64,000 nucleotides of DNA, taken from NCBI GenBank assembly GCA_964590255.1, contig CAZPYA010000006.1:1-64000 (forward strand). The letters run 5' to 3'. The notes beneath the pieces were generated by a model. The model saw only the letters and a list, made by a program, of their open reading frames with translations. It did not search any database and was not told where the DNA came from. A program made the position numbers and the translations under genes. Origin of the DNA: JAKIYB01 sp964590255. Lineage in GTDB: Bacteria > Armatimonadota > Hebobacteria > CAIYQO01. Of the stretch, positions 8,746 through 16,773 are shown piece after piece. Each line of letters begins with the position of its first letter. Within the stretch, counting starts at the first letter, position 1.

Positions 8746-10098
8746 TTACGCACTCGCCACCGCCTTACGGTCGGCTTCCGCTTCGGCTTCGGCCATGCGT
8801 TTGTCCAGCATTTTGACGAACGGCCAGTAGATGAGGGCGGCGAGGGCGATGTTGACCAGTGAAAGGACGGCGGCCTGCCAGGCGCCGCCGGTAGCGAGAA
8901 ACGCGCCGATGGGTCCGGGGAGCGTCCACGGCACCACCAGCTTCGGCACCGGCACCCAGCCCAGCGTTGTCGAGACCACCGTGGTGAGCAGCGCGGCGGC
9001 CGGCGCGAGGATGAACGGAATGACCAGCGTGGGGTTGAGCATCACCGGCACCCCGAAGATAAGCGGCTCGTTGATATTGAAGAGCGAGGGGACGAGGCCG
9101 ACCCTGGCGATGGCGCGCAGGCTTTGCGCGCGGGCGCGCAGCAGCAGGAAGGGCAACACCAGCGTGGCGCCGGAGCCGCCGGTCCAGATGAGGAACTGCA
9201 GCGTCTCGCGGGTATGCAGCAGCGCGGTGCCGTGGTCGGTATTCGAGGTGATATTGGTGAGCCAGACCGCCGCCACGGGCGCGAGGATGGCCACGGCATG
9301 CACGCCGAGCAGCCAGAGCACGGAGTCCAGCAGGATGACGACCAGCATTACCCCGAAGACGAGGATCGCGGAGGCGACGCTTTGATCGACTTTGCTGATA
9401 TTCGCGATCGGCGCACCGATATAGGTATAGACCAGTCCGAAGAGATCGACGCGCGCCACATGCGCCAGCGCCCAGGCGCCGCCGAGGATGATGAGGCCGG
9501 GAATGAGCGCGGAGAAGGAGCGGCTGACCGCCGGCGGCACGCCGGCCGGCATGGTGATCTCCAGCTTGTATTTGCGCGCCAGGCGCTGCACTTCCGGCAC
9601 CAGCAGGCCGATGAGGAGCGCCACGAACAGCCCGCCGGAGCCCAGGTTGTTGATCTTCGCCGTCGTGCCTTCGCGGACGATTTCCAGCGGCAGAAAGAGG
9701 CCTTTCATATTGCCGGCAGCGGTGGTCAGCATGCCTGTTTGCACGCCGTTGAACAGCAGTAGCGCGGCAACCGCCAGCAATCCCGCGGACAGCGCGTCGA
9801 TGTCGCGGCGTTTGGCGAGGCTGTGGGCGACGCCGAAGGCCACAAAGAGGGCGACGCACTTGATGAGGATGGCGACAGCGATTCGCAGTTGCATACCGGT
9901 GGGGCTGATCGACCAGGCATCCTGCGCGGCTGCCGAGGCCAGCGGTGGCTGCAGGATGAGCATGAACACGCTGCCGATGAGCACCAGCGGCAGCGCCCCC
10001 ACCACGCCGTCGCGAATGGCGTTGAGGTGCGGCTGCTGGCCGAGCTTGCCGGCGAGTTTCATCAAGGGGGCTTCGAGGCGGGCGAGTAGTGATGACAT
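8746..10098 (-). CDS. PTS sugar transporter subunit EIIC, lactose/cellobiose family
   Basis: A 450-residue integral membrane protein of the Lac/Cel EIIC family. Key segments are HLNAIRDGVVGALPLVLIGS near the N-terminus, the GGSGATLVLPFLLL segment and the FNINEPLIFGVPVMLNP substrate-site motif. The neighbouring PWTLPGPIGAFLATGG is also typical. The EIIC domain forms the sugar channel of a phosphotransferase system. No EIIA, EIIB, HPr or EI gene is next to it, which is unusual: it may depend on distant partners or act as a facilitator. TGGAGC precedes the ATG. Sugar specificity cannot be set from the sequence alone. Confidence 0.88.
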   Translation of the reverse strand: MSSLLARLEAPLMKLAGKLGQQPHLNAIRDGVVGALPLVLIGSVFMLILQPPLASAAAQDAWSISPTGMQLRIAVAILIKCVALFVAFGVAHSLAKRRDIDALSAGLLAVAALLLFNGVQTGMLTTAAGNMKGLFLPLEIVREGTTAKINNLGSGGLFVALLIGLLVPEVQRLARKYKLEITMPAGVPPAVSRSFSALIPGLIILGGAWALAHVARVDLFGLVYTYIGAPIANISKVDQSVASAILVFGVMLVVILLDSVLWLLGVHAVAILAPVAAVWLTNITSNTDHGTALLHTRETLQFLIWTGGSGATLVLPFLLLRARAQSLRAIARVGLVPSLFNINEPLIFGVPVMLNPTLVIPFILAPAAALLTTVVSTTLGWVPVPKLVVPWTLPGPIGAFLATGGAWQAAVLSLVNIALAALIYWPFVKMLDKRMAEAEAEADRKAVASA

Positions 10099-10225
10099 GA
10101 TGATTGCTCCAGAGCGTGCATACAGCCGTCATACACCCCGTCGAGGGGTGTATGATGGGAGTGCGGATTACAAATCCGCGCTCCCAGGGGTTTGCCATAT
10201 ATTACCCGGAAATCGGCATTTGTCA

Positions 10226-10852
10226 CTACATGCCCACGGTGCGGTAAACCATGTAGGCGCCGACTTCGCGGAGGATGAATTTGGCGCGCACGGACAGGCC
10301 GCGGATGCGGGTGTCGGGGGTGGGGCTGAAGACGGTAGCCATGCGCAGGTCTTGCGCCATGCGGGTGAGGCGGAAGCCGTGGTCGGGATCGCTGACGAGG
10401 ATGGCGCGGCGGAGGCCGCGCTGGCGCATGATCTCGGCGCAGGTCTGCAGGCTCTGCCAGGTGGTGCGCCCCTGGTCTTCCCGCAGGATGGCGTCGTCCG
10501 GCACGCCGTGTTGCATGGCATACCTTCGACCCGTCTCCGCCTCGGTGTAGCGGTCGCCCGGGCGGCAGCCGCCGGTGAAGAGGAGATACGGCGCGGCGCC
10601 GTGCCGGTACAGCGCGATACCGTGGTCGAGTCGCGCGCGCAGCACGGGATTGGGCCGGCCGTCGGCCTGCGAGGCGCCGAGGACGATGATGACATCGGCC
10701 GGCGCGGGGTGCGGCTGGCCGCCGAAACGCGCCACGCGCACCAGCAGCGAGACGACGTAGAGCGCCCCGAGCACCAGCAACGCCAGCAGCACGCGCCAGC
10801 CATGCAGCTTCCGCTTCTTCGTCTTTGATGTCTGCCGCGTCGTCTGGTTCAT
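10226..10852 (-). CDS. YdcF/SanA-like DUF218 protein
   Basis: A 208-residue protein. A single N-terminal membrane anchor (about residues 20-40) is followed by a DUF218 domain: ADVIIVLGASQADGRPNP, GIALYRHGAAPYLLFTGG, DAILREDQGRTTWQSL and AILVSDPDHGFRLTRM. DUF218 proteins are implicated in envelope maintenance, and some bind S-adenosylmethionine; the exact reaction is unknown. The active domain would face the periplasm or outside. It lies between the EIIC and prepilin genes on the same strand, without close coupling to either. Confidence 0.85.
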   Translation of the reverse strand: MNQTTRQTSKTKKRKLHGWRVLLALLVLGALYVVSLLVRVARFGGQPHPAPADVIIVLGASQADGRPNPVLRARLDHGIALYRHGAAPYLLFTGGCRPGDRYTEAETGRRYAMQHGVPDDAILREDQGRTTWQSLQTCAEIMRQRGLRRAILVSDPDHGFRLTRMAQDLRMATVFSPTPDTRIRGLSVRAKFILREVGAYMVYRTVGM

Positions 10853-10906
10853 GGGATGCTACCGGGCGGGATTATACCACAATCCGCGGGCGGATACGCG
10901 GGGGCA

Positions 10907-11569
10907 TCAGTCGATATCCGCCCCGGCGATGCCGCCTACGGTCCAGTTCGGGTCGCGGTCACCCACGGCGGAGAGACGGAGTTGCTCCTGGCGCATGGCG
11001 GTGGCGTGGCCATCCACGAAGACGGCCAGGTGCTGGCCGGCGGGCTGCCACATGGTGCGGGCCGGCGCGTCGTGGTTGGAGGTCCACTCGTAAAGGAGTA
11101 TCTTGCGGTCGGGATACGTCACGTCGCCCAGCGCCTGCGTCACCGTCGGTATGCCACAGGTGTGGTAGGCCTTCAGCGTGGCGGTAGGCATGCTGGCGAC
11201 GCCGGCGGAGATATCCTCCGGCTTGTGAAAGAAGCTCTGCAGGTAAGCGTAGGAGGTGGAGTCGTACTTCACCCGCGCGCCAGAGTCGGCGGGGCACCAG
11301 TAGACCTTGCGGGCGCCCACGTAAGGATCGATGACCGGCCGCCAGTTACGCCCCATCCACAGCATGGTGTCGCCGGTATTCGGGAACTGCTCGGCGTGGT
11401 CGTTCACATACAGCATCATTGCCGCGTGCAGTTGGCGCAGGTTACTCAGGCAGGTGGCGCGCACCCCCGCCTTTCGTGCCTGCATCAGCGTCGGGAAGAG
11501 GATCGCCGACAGCAGCAGCATAATGGCAATGACCACCAGCAATTCGATTAACGTAAATCCACGACGCAT
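10907..11569 (-). CDS. Prepilin-like protein with H-X5-DG motif
   Basis: A 220-residue product starting MRRGFTLIELLVVIAIMLLL, a class III prepilin signal and membrane helix. It is followed by CLSNLRQLHAAMMLYVNDHAEQFP, the hallmark of the secretion-type prepilins that are abundant in Armatimonadota, Planctomycetota and Verrucomicrobiota. YWCPADSG and the C-terminal GQHLAVFVDGHA are also typical. The ATG at 11569 is fixed by AGGAG 6 bases upstream; an earlier in-frame start would place extra residues before the signal. A strong promoter lies at 11595-11623. Role in assembly of a pseudopilus or surface fibre is inferred. Confidence 0.88.
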   Translation of the reverse strand: MRRGFTLIELLVVIAIMLLLSAILFPTLMQARKAGVRATCLSNLRQLHAAMMLYVNDHAEQFPNTGDTMLWMGRNWRPVIDPYVGARKVYWCPADSGARVKYDSTSYAYLQSFFHKPEDISAGVASMPTATLKAYHTCGIPTVTQALGDVTYPDRKILLYEWTSNHDAPARTMWQPAGQHLAVFVDGHATAMRQEQLRLSAVGDRDPNWTVGGIAGADID

Positions 11570-11594
11570 AGCTGCTCCTGTTCTGTAGCGGCCC

Positions 11595-11623
11595 ATTGTA
11601 CCGAAGCGGCACTTATCGGTCAA
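11595..11623 (-). promoter_or_regulatory. Promoter of the 10907-11569 prepilin gene
   Basis: On the minus strand TTGACC (11623-11618), a 17-base spacer and TACAAT (11600-11595) match the sigma-70 consensus in 10 of 12 positions. The start site would fall about 20 bases before the prepilin ATG, giving a short leader, in contrast to the long leader of the left-edge prepilin. Confidence 0.7.
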
Positions 11624-11677
11624 TAAGGAGCGAAATGGTCGGAATTAATCGCTGATGTCACCGCCGCCAAAGGCGAG

Positions 11678-11760
11678 AAATGGGTACAGCAACGCATTTC
11701 ATGTTTTCCTGTCATCGATTCGCTGATGGATACTCGGGAAATTCGTTACAGTCCCCATTT
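11678..11760. mobile_element. 83-bp MITE-like element, copy 1
   Basis: Ends are imperfect 23-bp inverted repeats: AAATGGGTACAGCAACGCAT at 11678 onward and ATTCGTTACAGTCCCCATTT up to 11760. A second copy of the same length lies at 30105-30187. No coding capacity. Confidence 0.65.
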
Positions 11761-11828
11761 CGGCTTACCGATCGATATGGAAAGATATGCCCGGTCGTAA
11801 ACGGCCGGGCTACTGAACGACGCCCGGA

Positions 11829-11986
11829 AGGGCAATACCGTTCAAATACGGGCTCTCGACCGCCACGCGCCACCTCTCCCCCAGCCCCCTCCCCTACATG
11901 GGGAGGGGAGAGTCATGAGGAAATGTGGCGGCAGGGAGAGGCGGGTTCGCCGTATGCAGCAGGCTTACTTTGAACGGTATTGCCCT
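11829..11986. mobile_element. MITE-like element, copy 1 of 3
   Basis: A perfect 18-bp terminal inverted repeat, AGGGCAATACCGTTCAAA (11829-11846), has its complement at 11969-11986. The interior contains CACCTCTCCCCCAG, a CTCCCCTACATGGGGAG hairpin and, near the right end, GGTTCGCC and GCAGCAGGCTTA, all shared with the copy at 47471. It encodes no transposase, so any movement would be in trans. GGAA flanks both sides, but a clear target duplication is less certain here than for the other two copies. Confidence 0.75.
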
Positions 11987-12040
11987 GGAAGGGGGCTTTT
12001 CCGACAGATTGGTGACACTGGTTCTCTGTTGCGTATTGGT

Positions 12041-12064
12041 CCCTCCCCCGCTTCGGGGAGGGGG
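12041..12064. other. GC-rich hairpin downstream of the large secreted protein gene
   Basis: CCCTCCCC and GGGGAGGG pair around a short loop, 33 bases after the stop of the minus-strand gene at 12097. There is no U-run, so a terminator role is only possible. Confidence 0.35.
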
Positions 12065-12096
12065 TTTTCGCGAGGGGATTCGGACGCTTTGGAACG

Positions 12097-15000
12097 CTAT
12101 TTTTTCGCGGTGATCGGCACATGCACGACGGGGCTCCAGGCGCCGTCGGCGGTTTTGGCCTGGACGTGCAGGAAGCGCGTGCCGGCGGTGGGCTGCACGG
12201 TCATGGTGCGTTCGGTGGTCTCCGTTGTTGGCACGGTGAAGGGGTTGGCGTCCACTGCCACGCGCCAGCGGTCAGTGGCGGCGTCCGGGCCGCTCCAGGA
12301 GAGCGTCACCGCGGTGGCGACCGGCGCCAGCAGCGCGACGTTATCGAACTGCGTCACGGTGAAGGCCGGGTTCTCGCCGAAGCCGTACCAGCGCACATCG
12401 GACACCGGGTGCCAGTCGGCGAAGACCAGGCTTTGCAGCTTCAGGTCAGTCGTCGGCTTGCCCGCCTCTTTCAGCGCGGCGATGATTGGATCGGCCAGGT
12501 TCAGCTCCAGGTGGCGCCATTTGCCATCGGCCAGCACCGTCGCGCGCCCGGCGCTCAGCACGTTCGGCTCCTGCGCTTCCTTGGCGGTGAGCACGAACTC
12601 GAACCAGATGTCCTGCACCCGCGCGTAGAGGTTGATGCGCGTGTTCGGCGCCAGCTTGTAATCCGCGTGCAGCACCGGCTGCGCGGCGAGGCTGGCGCCG
12701 CCCAGCGGCGCGCTGACGGACAGGTCGCCGGCCGGGTAGGAATTGATGACGTGCAGCACGGTGTTGACGCCGGTTTTCGCGTCGTCGACGCGCGCGCGGC
12801 CGATGAACACCGCGCCGGCGCTGGAGGGCGTCCGCCAGCCGGTAGCCGATGCCTCAAAGGTGGCTACCGGTACGGTGACGCCGTTCATCGCCACCGTCGG
12901 CTCGGTCAGCGGCGCCGGCTCGGGCGGGATGTGGTACGGCGTGAAGGCCTTCGGGCTGCCGGTGCTCATCCGCTCGGCGGACATGTTGGTACGGCCGATG
13001 AGCACGCCGTTGTCCAGCGTCCAGTATGCCACATAGCCGCCCGGCAGCGGATCGGGATCGGTGTAGGTGAAGGCGAGCTTGTTGTCGAGGAAGACCTTCA
13101 GCAGGCCGCCGCGCTTCTCGATGCGCGTAGCGAACCACTGGCGGTGGCCCGCGCCCTGCGGCGGCAGCAGATGGCCCTGCTCGGTGGAGGACGCCACCAC
13201 GATGCCCCGGCGCAGCAGCATCGTCACGTTGCGGTTGTTCGGGCGGCCGGCGCGGATGACACTGTACCCCGAGCTGATATCCTTCCCGTCGGTGCAGATG
13301 CTCATATTCATGTCGCGATACCGGCGATTATACTCCTCAGCCTGGTTATCGAACTGCATTTTGATACCCATGTAGACTTCCACGTTCTGGTCGCCATCCA
13401 AGCGGGTTTTGCACCAGACGTGGGGGGTGTGCCGGCCGAAACCGCCAAAGAAGTTCCACTGCGGCTGGCAACTGTAGCGCTGCATCACCAGCCAGATACC
13501 GTTGCCGACGGTCCAGCCGATGGGCGCCGTCTCGAACGTCTCCTGCATGCGGTCCGACTCCACCTGGACGGCGGCGGCCGGCAGCGCGGCGTTGGTGACG
13601 GTGAAGCCCACCTGCTCCGCGTTCAGCGGCTTTTTGTCGCGGTAGGTGAAGAGGATCTGCTCGCTGATGATTTCCGGGTTGTCGCCCGGATCGGTATCGG
13701 GGTCCAGTTCCTGGACAACGAGCAGCAGGAAGGAACCATGGCGCTCGAAGATCAAACGGCCCTTTTTCGGCGTCTGATAACTATAGGTGCCCACCGTGTC
13801 GGCGCCGCGGAAGAGCGTCACCGAACCGGTGCCCGCCGTCGCCGGAGCATTACCCTGCAAGCGATAGCCGGCGTTGCCGTCATAGTTCGCGCTCAGGTGC
13901 AACATCTGCCCGCTGAAGGCGGCTTTCTCCAGCGGAATAGCTACGCGCAGATCGTGGTAGTAGCACCCCTTGTTCCAATACAGCCCGGGCACATCGGTCA
14001 TCATCGGGCCGGCCGGGCCGGGATCGGATGCCGCGTTCGGATTCGCCTCGCTGGGCAGGCGCATCACGCGGCCGTGATTCACCGCCGGGTACCAGTCGGC
14101 CTCGGGCGTCGACCAGGTGGCCATCCAGCCATTCTTCTCGAAGCCTTTGTGCACGGTCATCCGCTGGCGGTTTTTCTCCAACTGAGTGATGGTAAACGGC
14201 CGGAAGGACGCGGCATTTTTCGCGGCGGAGACGCCGCAACGGCCCGCCACGCGGGTGGCGTCAAAGGCGTCCGCCACCCGCGTGCCGTCGCAGTAGACCG
14301 ACACGTAGGGCCCGTCCGCCTCGATGCGCAGCGGCACCCACTCGCCCGTCTTCAGCGGCAGCGACAGGCTCGCCAGATCGGTTTTGATATTGCCGTTGAC
14401 GGTGGTGTAGAGGTGTTGCGCCGACGGGGTGAGCACCCAGGCGTAGCCGTTGCCCTTCTCGGACTGGTGGAAGTAGACGGTGGCCGCGCCGCGGGCGGGC
14501 AGCATGACGCGCGTCTCCGCCACGTATTGGCCCCAGTCCATGCGGCCGCTCAACAGGCGCCCGCCGTTCTTCGGCGCCGCGATGCCGTCCGCGCTCATCG
14601 TCCAGCCGCCCGGGTTGTCCGCGGCGTATGGCGAGGTAAACAGGTCTTCCAGCGCGGTCCAGTCGCCCACCTTCACGTCGTCGAAGTAGATGGCGCTGTT
14701 GCCGCTCAGCGCGTCCTGCGCCTCGCTGGTCACCTTGCCGGTGTTCTCGTCGGTGGTGGCATACATCCCCGCGGTTACGTCGTCCAGCGCCGGGCGCTTC
14801 GGGTTGGCGACGCCGTCGGCGTAGAGGCCGACGCGGCCTTCCGTCACGCCCGGATTCACCGCTTCGATGAGCTTCTCGCCATCCACCAGCACCTGCACGG
14901 TGCGCCAGCCCAGGTTGATGCGCAGGCGATACCACTGGCCGGGGTCGAAGCCGCGGCTGGTGGCGTCCAGCGTCACCGGCGCGCCGTTAATCATGGCGAT

Positions 15001-15906
15001 CAACTCGCCGCGCGGGCCGGCGGCGGCGTCATTCGCGCGCCAGCGGAACAGCAGGTAATTTTTATTGTCCTGGTAGGCGGCGATGAGGCCCACGGCGCTC
15101 TGATACTCGGTTTTCACCGACGCCGCCACGAAGTAACGGTCCCAGGTGGGGTAGACGGAGTTCGGCTCGGGCACCACCCAGGAGGGGCCTACGCCGCGGT
15201 ACAGGTACCAGAAGCCATTCGTGGCGTTGTTATAGTTCGGCTTGCCGGCCAGCCCGTCGCGGGTGTTGTTGGGCAGCGGGAAGAAGCTGTAGCGCCAGGG
15301 GTTCTGCATGCTGTCGGCTTTGGCCTTCGCCGGGTCGGCCAGCGGGAAATCCTTGCGGTAGAAGGCGACCTTCCACACCTGGTCTTCGGTGGTCAGGTCG
15401 CGGCCCTGGGTGAGCGCCGCTTCCGGGCGCATGAAGTCGTCGCCGAAGGTGCGGCGCTCCACCGGGCGGTAGCGCGCGCCGCTGATCTTCATCTCGCCAG
15501 GCACGCCGCGGAAGGCGATCTCGCCGCCGGTGGCGGTGGCGGGCGCGGCGAAGAGCAGCCGGTGGTCCTGCAGCAGCGCGATGACGCCCTCGCGGCGCTT
15601 CAGCGTGTAGTGGGTGACGCCGTCCGCCGCCGGGCGCAGCGCCGCCGTGGCGATGGGCAGCACCGTTTTACCGGCCAGCCGCATCCACAGTGCCTGGCCC
15701 TTCTCCAGCTTCAGGCTGTATTCGCTCTCCAGCGCCAGCACCAGCGGGCCGGTCGGCGCCTTCGCCGCGGTGACGGTCCATTCCAGGTCATAGCGGGCAT
15801 CGAGCGCCTCGCCCTGTTTCGTGTCCGGCAGGTCGATAATCTCGACCGCCGCACTCGCCGGGATCGCGAGCGCCAGCGCGCAGCAGATCAGCAGCATCCA
15901 ACGCAT
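12097..15906 (-). CDS. Large secreted multi-domain protein with jelly-roll (LamG/DUF1080-like) units
   Basis: A 1269-residue protein with a signal peptide (MRWMLLICCALALAIPASAA). At least three similar beta-rich units can be seen. One has WYRLRINLGWRTVQVLVDGE and IYFDDVKVGDW; the next has WVPLRIEADGPYVSVYCDGT; a later one has GLLKVFLDNKLAFTYTDPDP and YWTLDNGVLIG. These resemble concanavalin-like jelly rolls in which a value is followed by F-D-D-V, as in glycan-binding or keto-disaccharide-hydrolase-like domains. No catalytic motif is clear. The ATG at 15906 has AGGGG upstream; an earlier in-frame codon would put 12 residues before the signal. It lies just downstream of another secreted protein gene. 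Confidence 0.75.
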   Translation of the reverse strand: MRWMLLICCALALAIPASAAVEIIDLPDTKQGEALDARYDLEWTVTAAKAPTGPLVLALESEYSLKLEKGQALWMRLAGKTVLPIATAALRPAADGVTHYTLKRREGVIALLQDHRLLFAAPATATGGEIAFRGVPGEMKISGARYRPVERRTFGDDFMRPEAALTQGRDLTTEDQVWKVAFYRKDFPLADPAKAKADSMQNPWRYSFFPLPNNTRDGLAGKPNYNNATNGFWYLYRGVGPSWVVPEPNSVYPTWDRYFVAASVKTEYQSAVGLIAAYQDNKNYLLFRWRANDAAAGPRGELIAMINGAPVTLDATSRGFDPGQWYRLRINLGWRTVQVLVDGEKLIEAVNPGVTEGRVGLYADGVANPKRPALDDVTAGMYATTDENTGKVTSEAQDALSGNSAIYFDDVKVGDWTALEDLFTSPYAADNPGGWTMSADGIAAPKNGGRLLSGRMDWGQYVAETRVMLPARGAATVYFHQSEKGNGYAWVLTPSAQHLYTTVNGNIKTDLASLSLPLKTGEWVPLRIEADGPYVSVYCDGTRVADAFDATRVAGRCGVSAAKNAASFRPFTITQLEKNRQRMTVHKGFEKNGWMATWSTPEADWYPAVNHGRVMRLPSEANPNAASDPGPAGPMMTDVPGLYWNKGCYYHDLRVAIPLEKAAFSGQMLHLSANYDGNAGYRLQGNAPATAGTGSVTLFRGADTVGTYSYQTPKKGRLIFERHGSFLLLVVQELDPDTDPGDNPEIISEQILFTYRDKKPLNAEQVGFTVTNAALPAAAVQVESDRMQETFETAPIGWTVGNGIWLVMQRYSCQPQWNFFGGFGRHTPHVWCKTRLDGDQNVEVYMGIKMQFDNQAEEYNRRYRDMNMSICTDGKDISSGYSVIRAGRPNNRNVTMLLRRGIVVASSTEQGHLLPPQGAGHRQWFATRIEKRGGLLKVFLDNKLAFTYTDPDPLPGGYVAYWTLDNGVLIGRTNMSAERMSTGSPKAFTPYHIPPEPAPLTEPTVAMNGVTVPVATFEASATGWRTPSSAGAVFIGRARVDDAKTGVNTVLHVINSYPAGDLSVSAPLGGASLAAQPVLHADYKLAPNTRINLYARVQDIWFEFVLTAKEAQEPNVLSAGRATVLADGKWRHLELNLADPIIAALKEAGKPTTDLKLQSLVFADWHPVSDVRWYGFGENPAFTVTQFDNVALLAPVATAVTLSWSGPDAATDRWRVAVDANPFTVPTTETTERTMTVQPTAGTRFLHVQAKTADGAWSPVVHVPITAKK

Positions 15907-15977
15907 GGAGTTCCCCTTATCCAATGGCGGAACACGGAGCATCTCCCCCGTGTTGATTCCGCACTATATACGCATTT

Positions 15978-16001
15978 GATCTCCTGTCGTAACAGGAGAT
16001 C
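15978..16001. other. Perfect 10-bp hairpin between two secreted-protein genes
   Basis: GATCTCCTGT (15978-15987) pairs with ACAGGAGATC (15992-16001) around a 4-base loop, immediately after the stop codon of the gene at 16002. It could be a processing site or weak terminator reducing read-through into the 1269-residue protein gene. No U-run follows on the minus strand. Confidence 0.5.
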
Positions 16002-16598
16002 CTATTCCTTCGCCAGCGCCTTCTCGGTCGCCTTATAGATGCCGGCGGGCTGCAGGCCGGGATCGGTGGTCAGCAGCACCTGGTCGAGCATGGTGCCGGT
16101 CTCGCGCGAGCCGATGTTGATGTCGACCACGCCCTTTTTCAGCATCAACGGGCGCGGCTTCGTCTGGTTACCGCTGTCCGACAGGCAGACCCAGTGCATC
16201 ATGTTATACGTCGCGTCGTTGCCGATGGTCCACTCGCCGGAATCGTACCCCTCTACCTTCACGAAGAAGGAATTGCCGCAGCCGGTGCTCCAGAAGGTGC
16301 GCGCCCACAGGTAATAGCGGCCGTTGGCGGGGACGTTCACATGATAGACCAGGTCCTCGCGCACCACCTTGTCGCCCGGTTCGCCCTTCGGCACCGACAC
16401 CACCTTGTCGCCCGACACCTTGCCGGACGGATCCTCTTTCTTCTTCTTCACCGAGAAAACTTTGCCGGGCAGCTTCACCAGCGGGTCTTCTCCCTCCCAC
16501 ACAATCTTGGTGAATGGCGCGGCCGACAGCAGACTCAGGCCGAAGCCCAGCAGCGCGACGGCGATCCCGGCGACAAACACTATCGAACGACTCCACAT
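16002..16598 (-). CDS. Secreted carbohydrate-binding-like protein
   Basis: A 198-residue protein with an N-terminal signal or anchor (IVFVAGIAVALLGFGLSLLS). A lysine/glutamate-rich linker is followed by a beta-rich domain: VPANGRYYLWARTFWSTGCG, SFFVKVEGYDSGEWTIGND, HWVCLSDSG, GVVDINIGSRETGTMLDQVL. The order (ordered glycine turn, aromatic YLWAR strand, buried W, late G-x-REx-G-xxLD) resembles galactose-binding-like or CBM6/35-like domains appended to glycosidases, but here it stands alone. AGGAGG precedes the ATG at good distance. It lies upstream of the 1269-residue protein on the same strand, separated by a hairpin. Function is inferred from the fold pattern only. Confidence 0.65.
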   Translation of the reverse strand: MWSRSIVFVAGIAVALLGFGLSLLSAAPFTKIVWEGEDPLVKLPGKVFSVKKKKEDPSGKVSGDKVVSVPKGEPGDKVVREDLVYHVNVPANGRYYLWARTFWSTGCGNSFFVKVEGYDSGEWTIGNDATYNMMHWVCLSDSGNQTKPRPLMLKKGVVDINIGSRETGTMLDQVLLTTDPGLQPAGIYKATEKALAKE

Positions 16599-16642
16599 GG
16601 TCAGTCCTCCTACCTAACTATTGACACAACCTGTCTGCATAT

Positions 16643-16733
16643 CGTTGCGCGCTCCTGCGTGGCTCCACCCTTAGCCGGGTGCCTACGCGCGCCCTCACCC
16701 CCTGCCCCCTCTCCCAATACTGGGCGAGGGGAG
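16643..16733. repeat. Half copy of the CGTTGCGCGCTCC-type dispersed repeat
   Basis: CGTTGCGCGCTCCTGCG, then ACGCGCGCCCTCACCCCCTG and CCCTCTCCCAATACTGGGCG, follows the same order as the right arm of the repeat at 63473-63533. It lies in the gap between the O-antigen ligase gene and the secreted protein gene. Confidence 0.55.
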
Positions 16734-16773
16734 TGCCGGAGTCGTGGGGCGCGGCAACGACGGCACTCTTCTA

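Noticed and set aside
8746..10098. A full cellobiose-type PTS operon around the EIIC gene
   Set aside because: No EIIA, EIIB or phospho-beta-glucosidase gene is adjacent; neighbours are an envelope protein and a repeat region.
11823..11993. Exact target-site duplication of the first MITE-like copy
   Set aside because: Only GGAA is shared and its position relative to the ends is ambiguous, unlike the clear repeats at the other two copies.
12121..16038. Very long open frames on the opposite strand of real genes, for example over 12.1-16.0 kb, 48.4-51.1 kb and 0.6-2.4 kb
   Set aside because: High third-position GC keeps the antisense frame free of stops. The translations are Arg/His/Gly-rich with no motifs, signal or ribosome sites, while the other strand carries clear domains.
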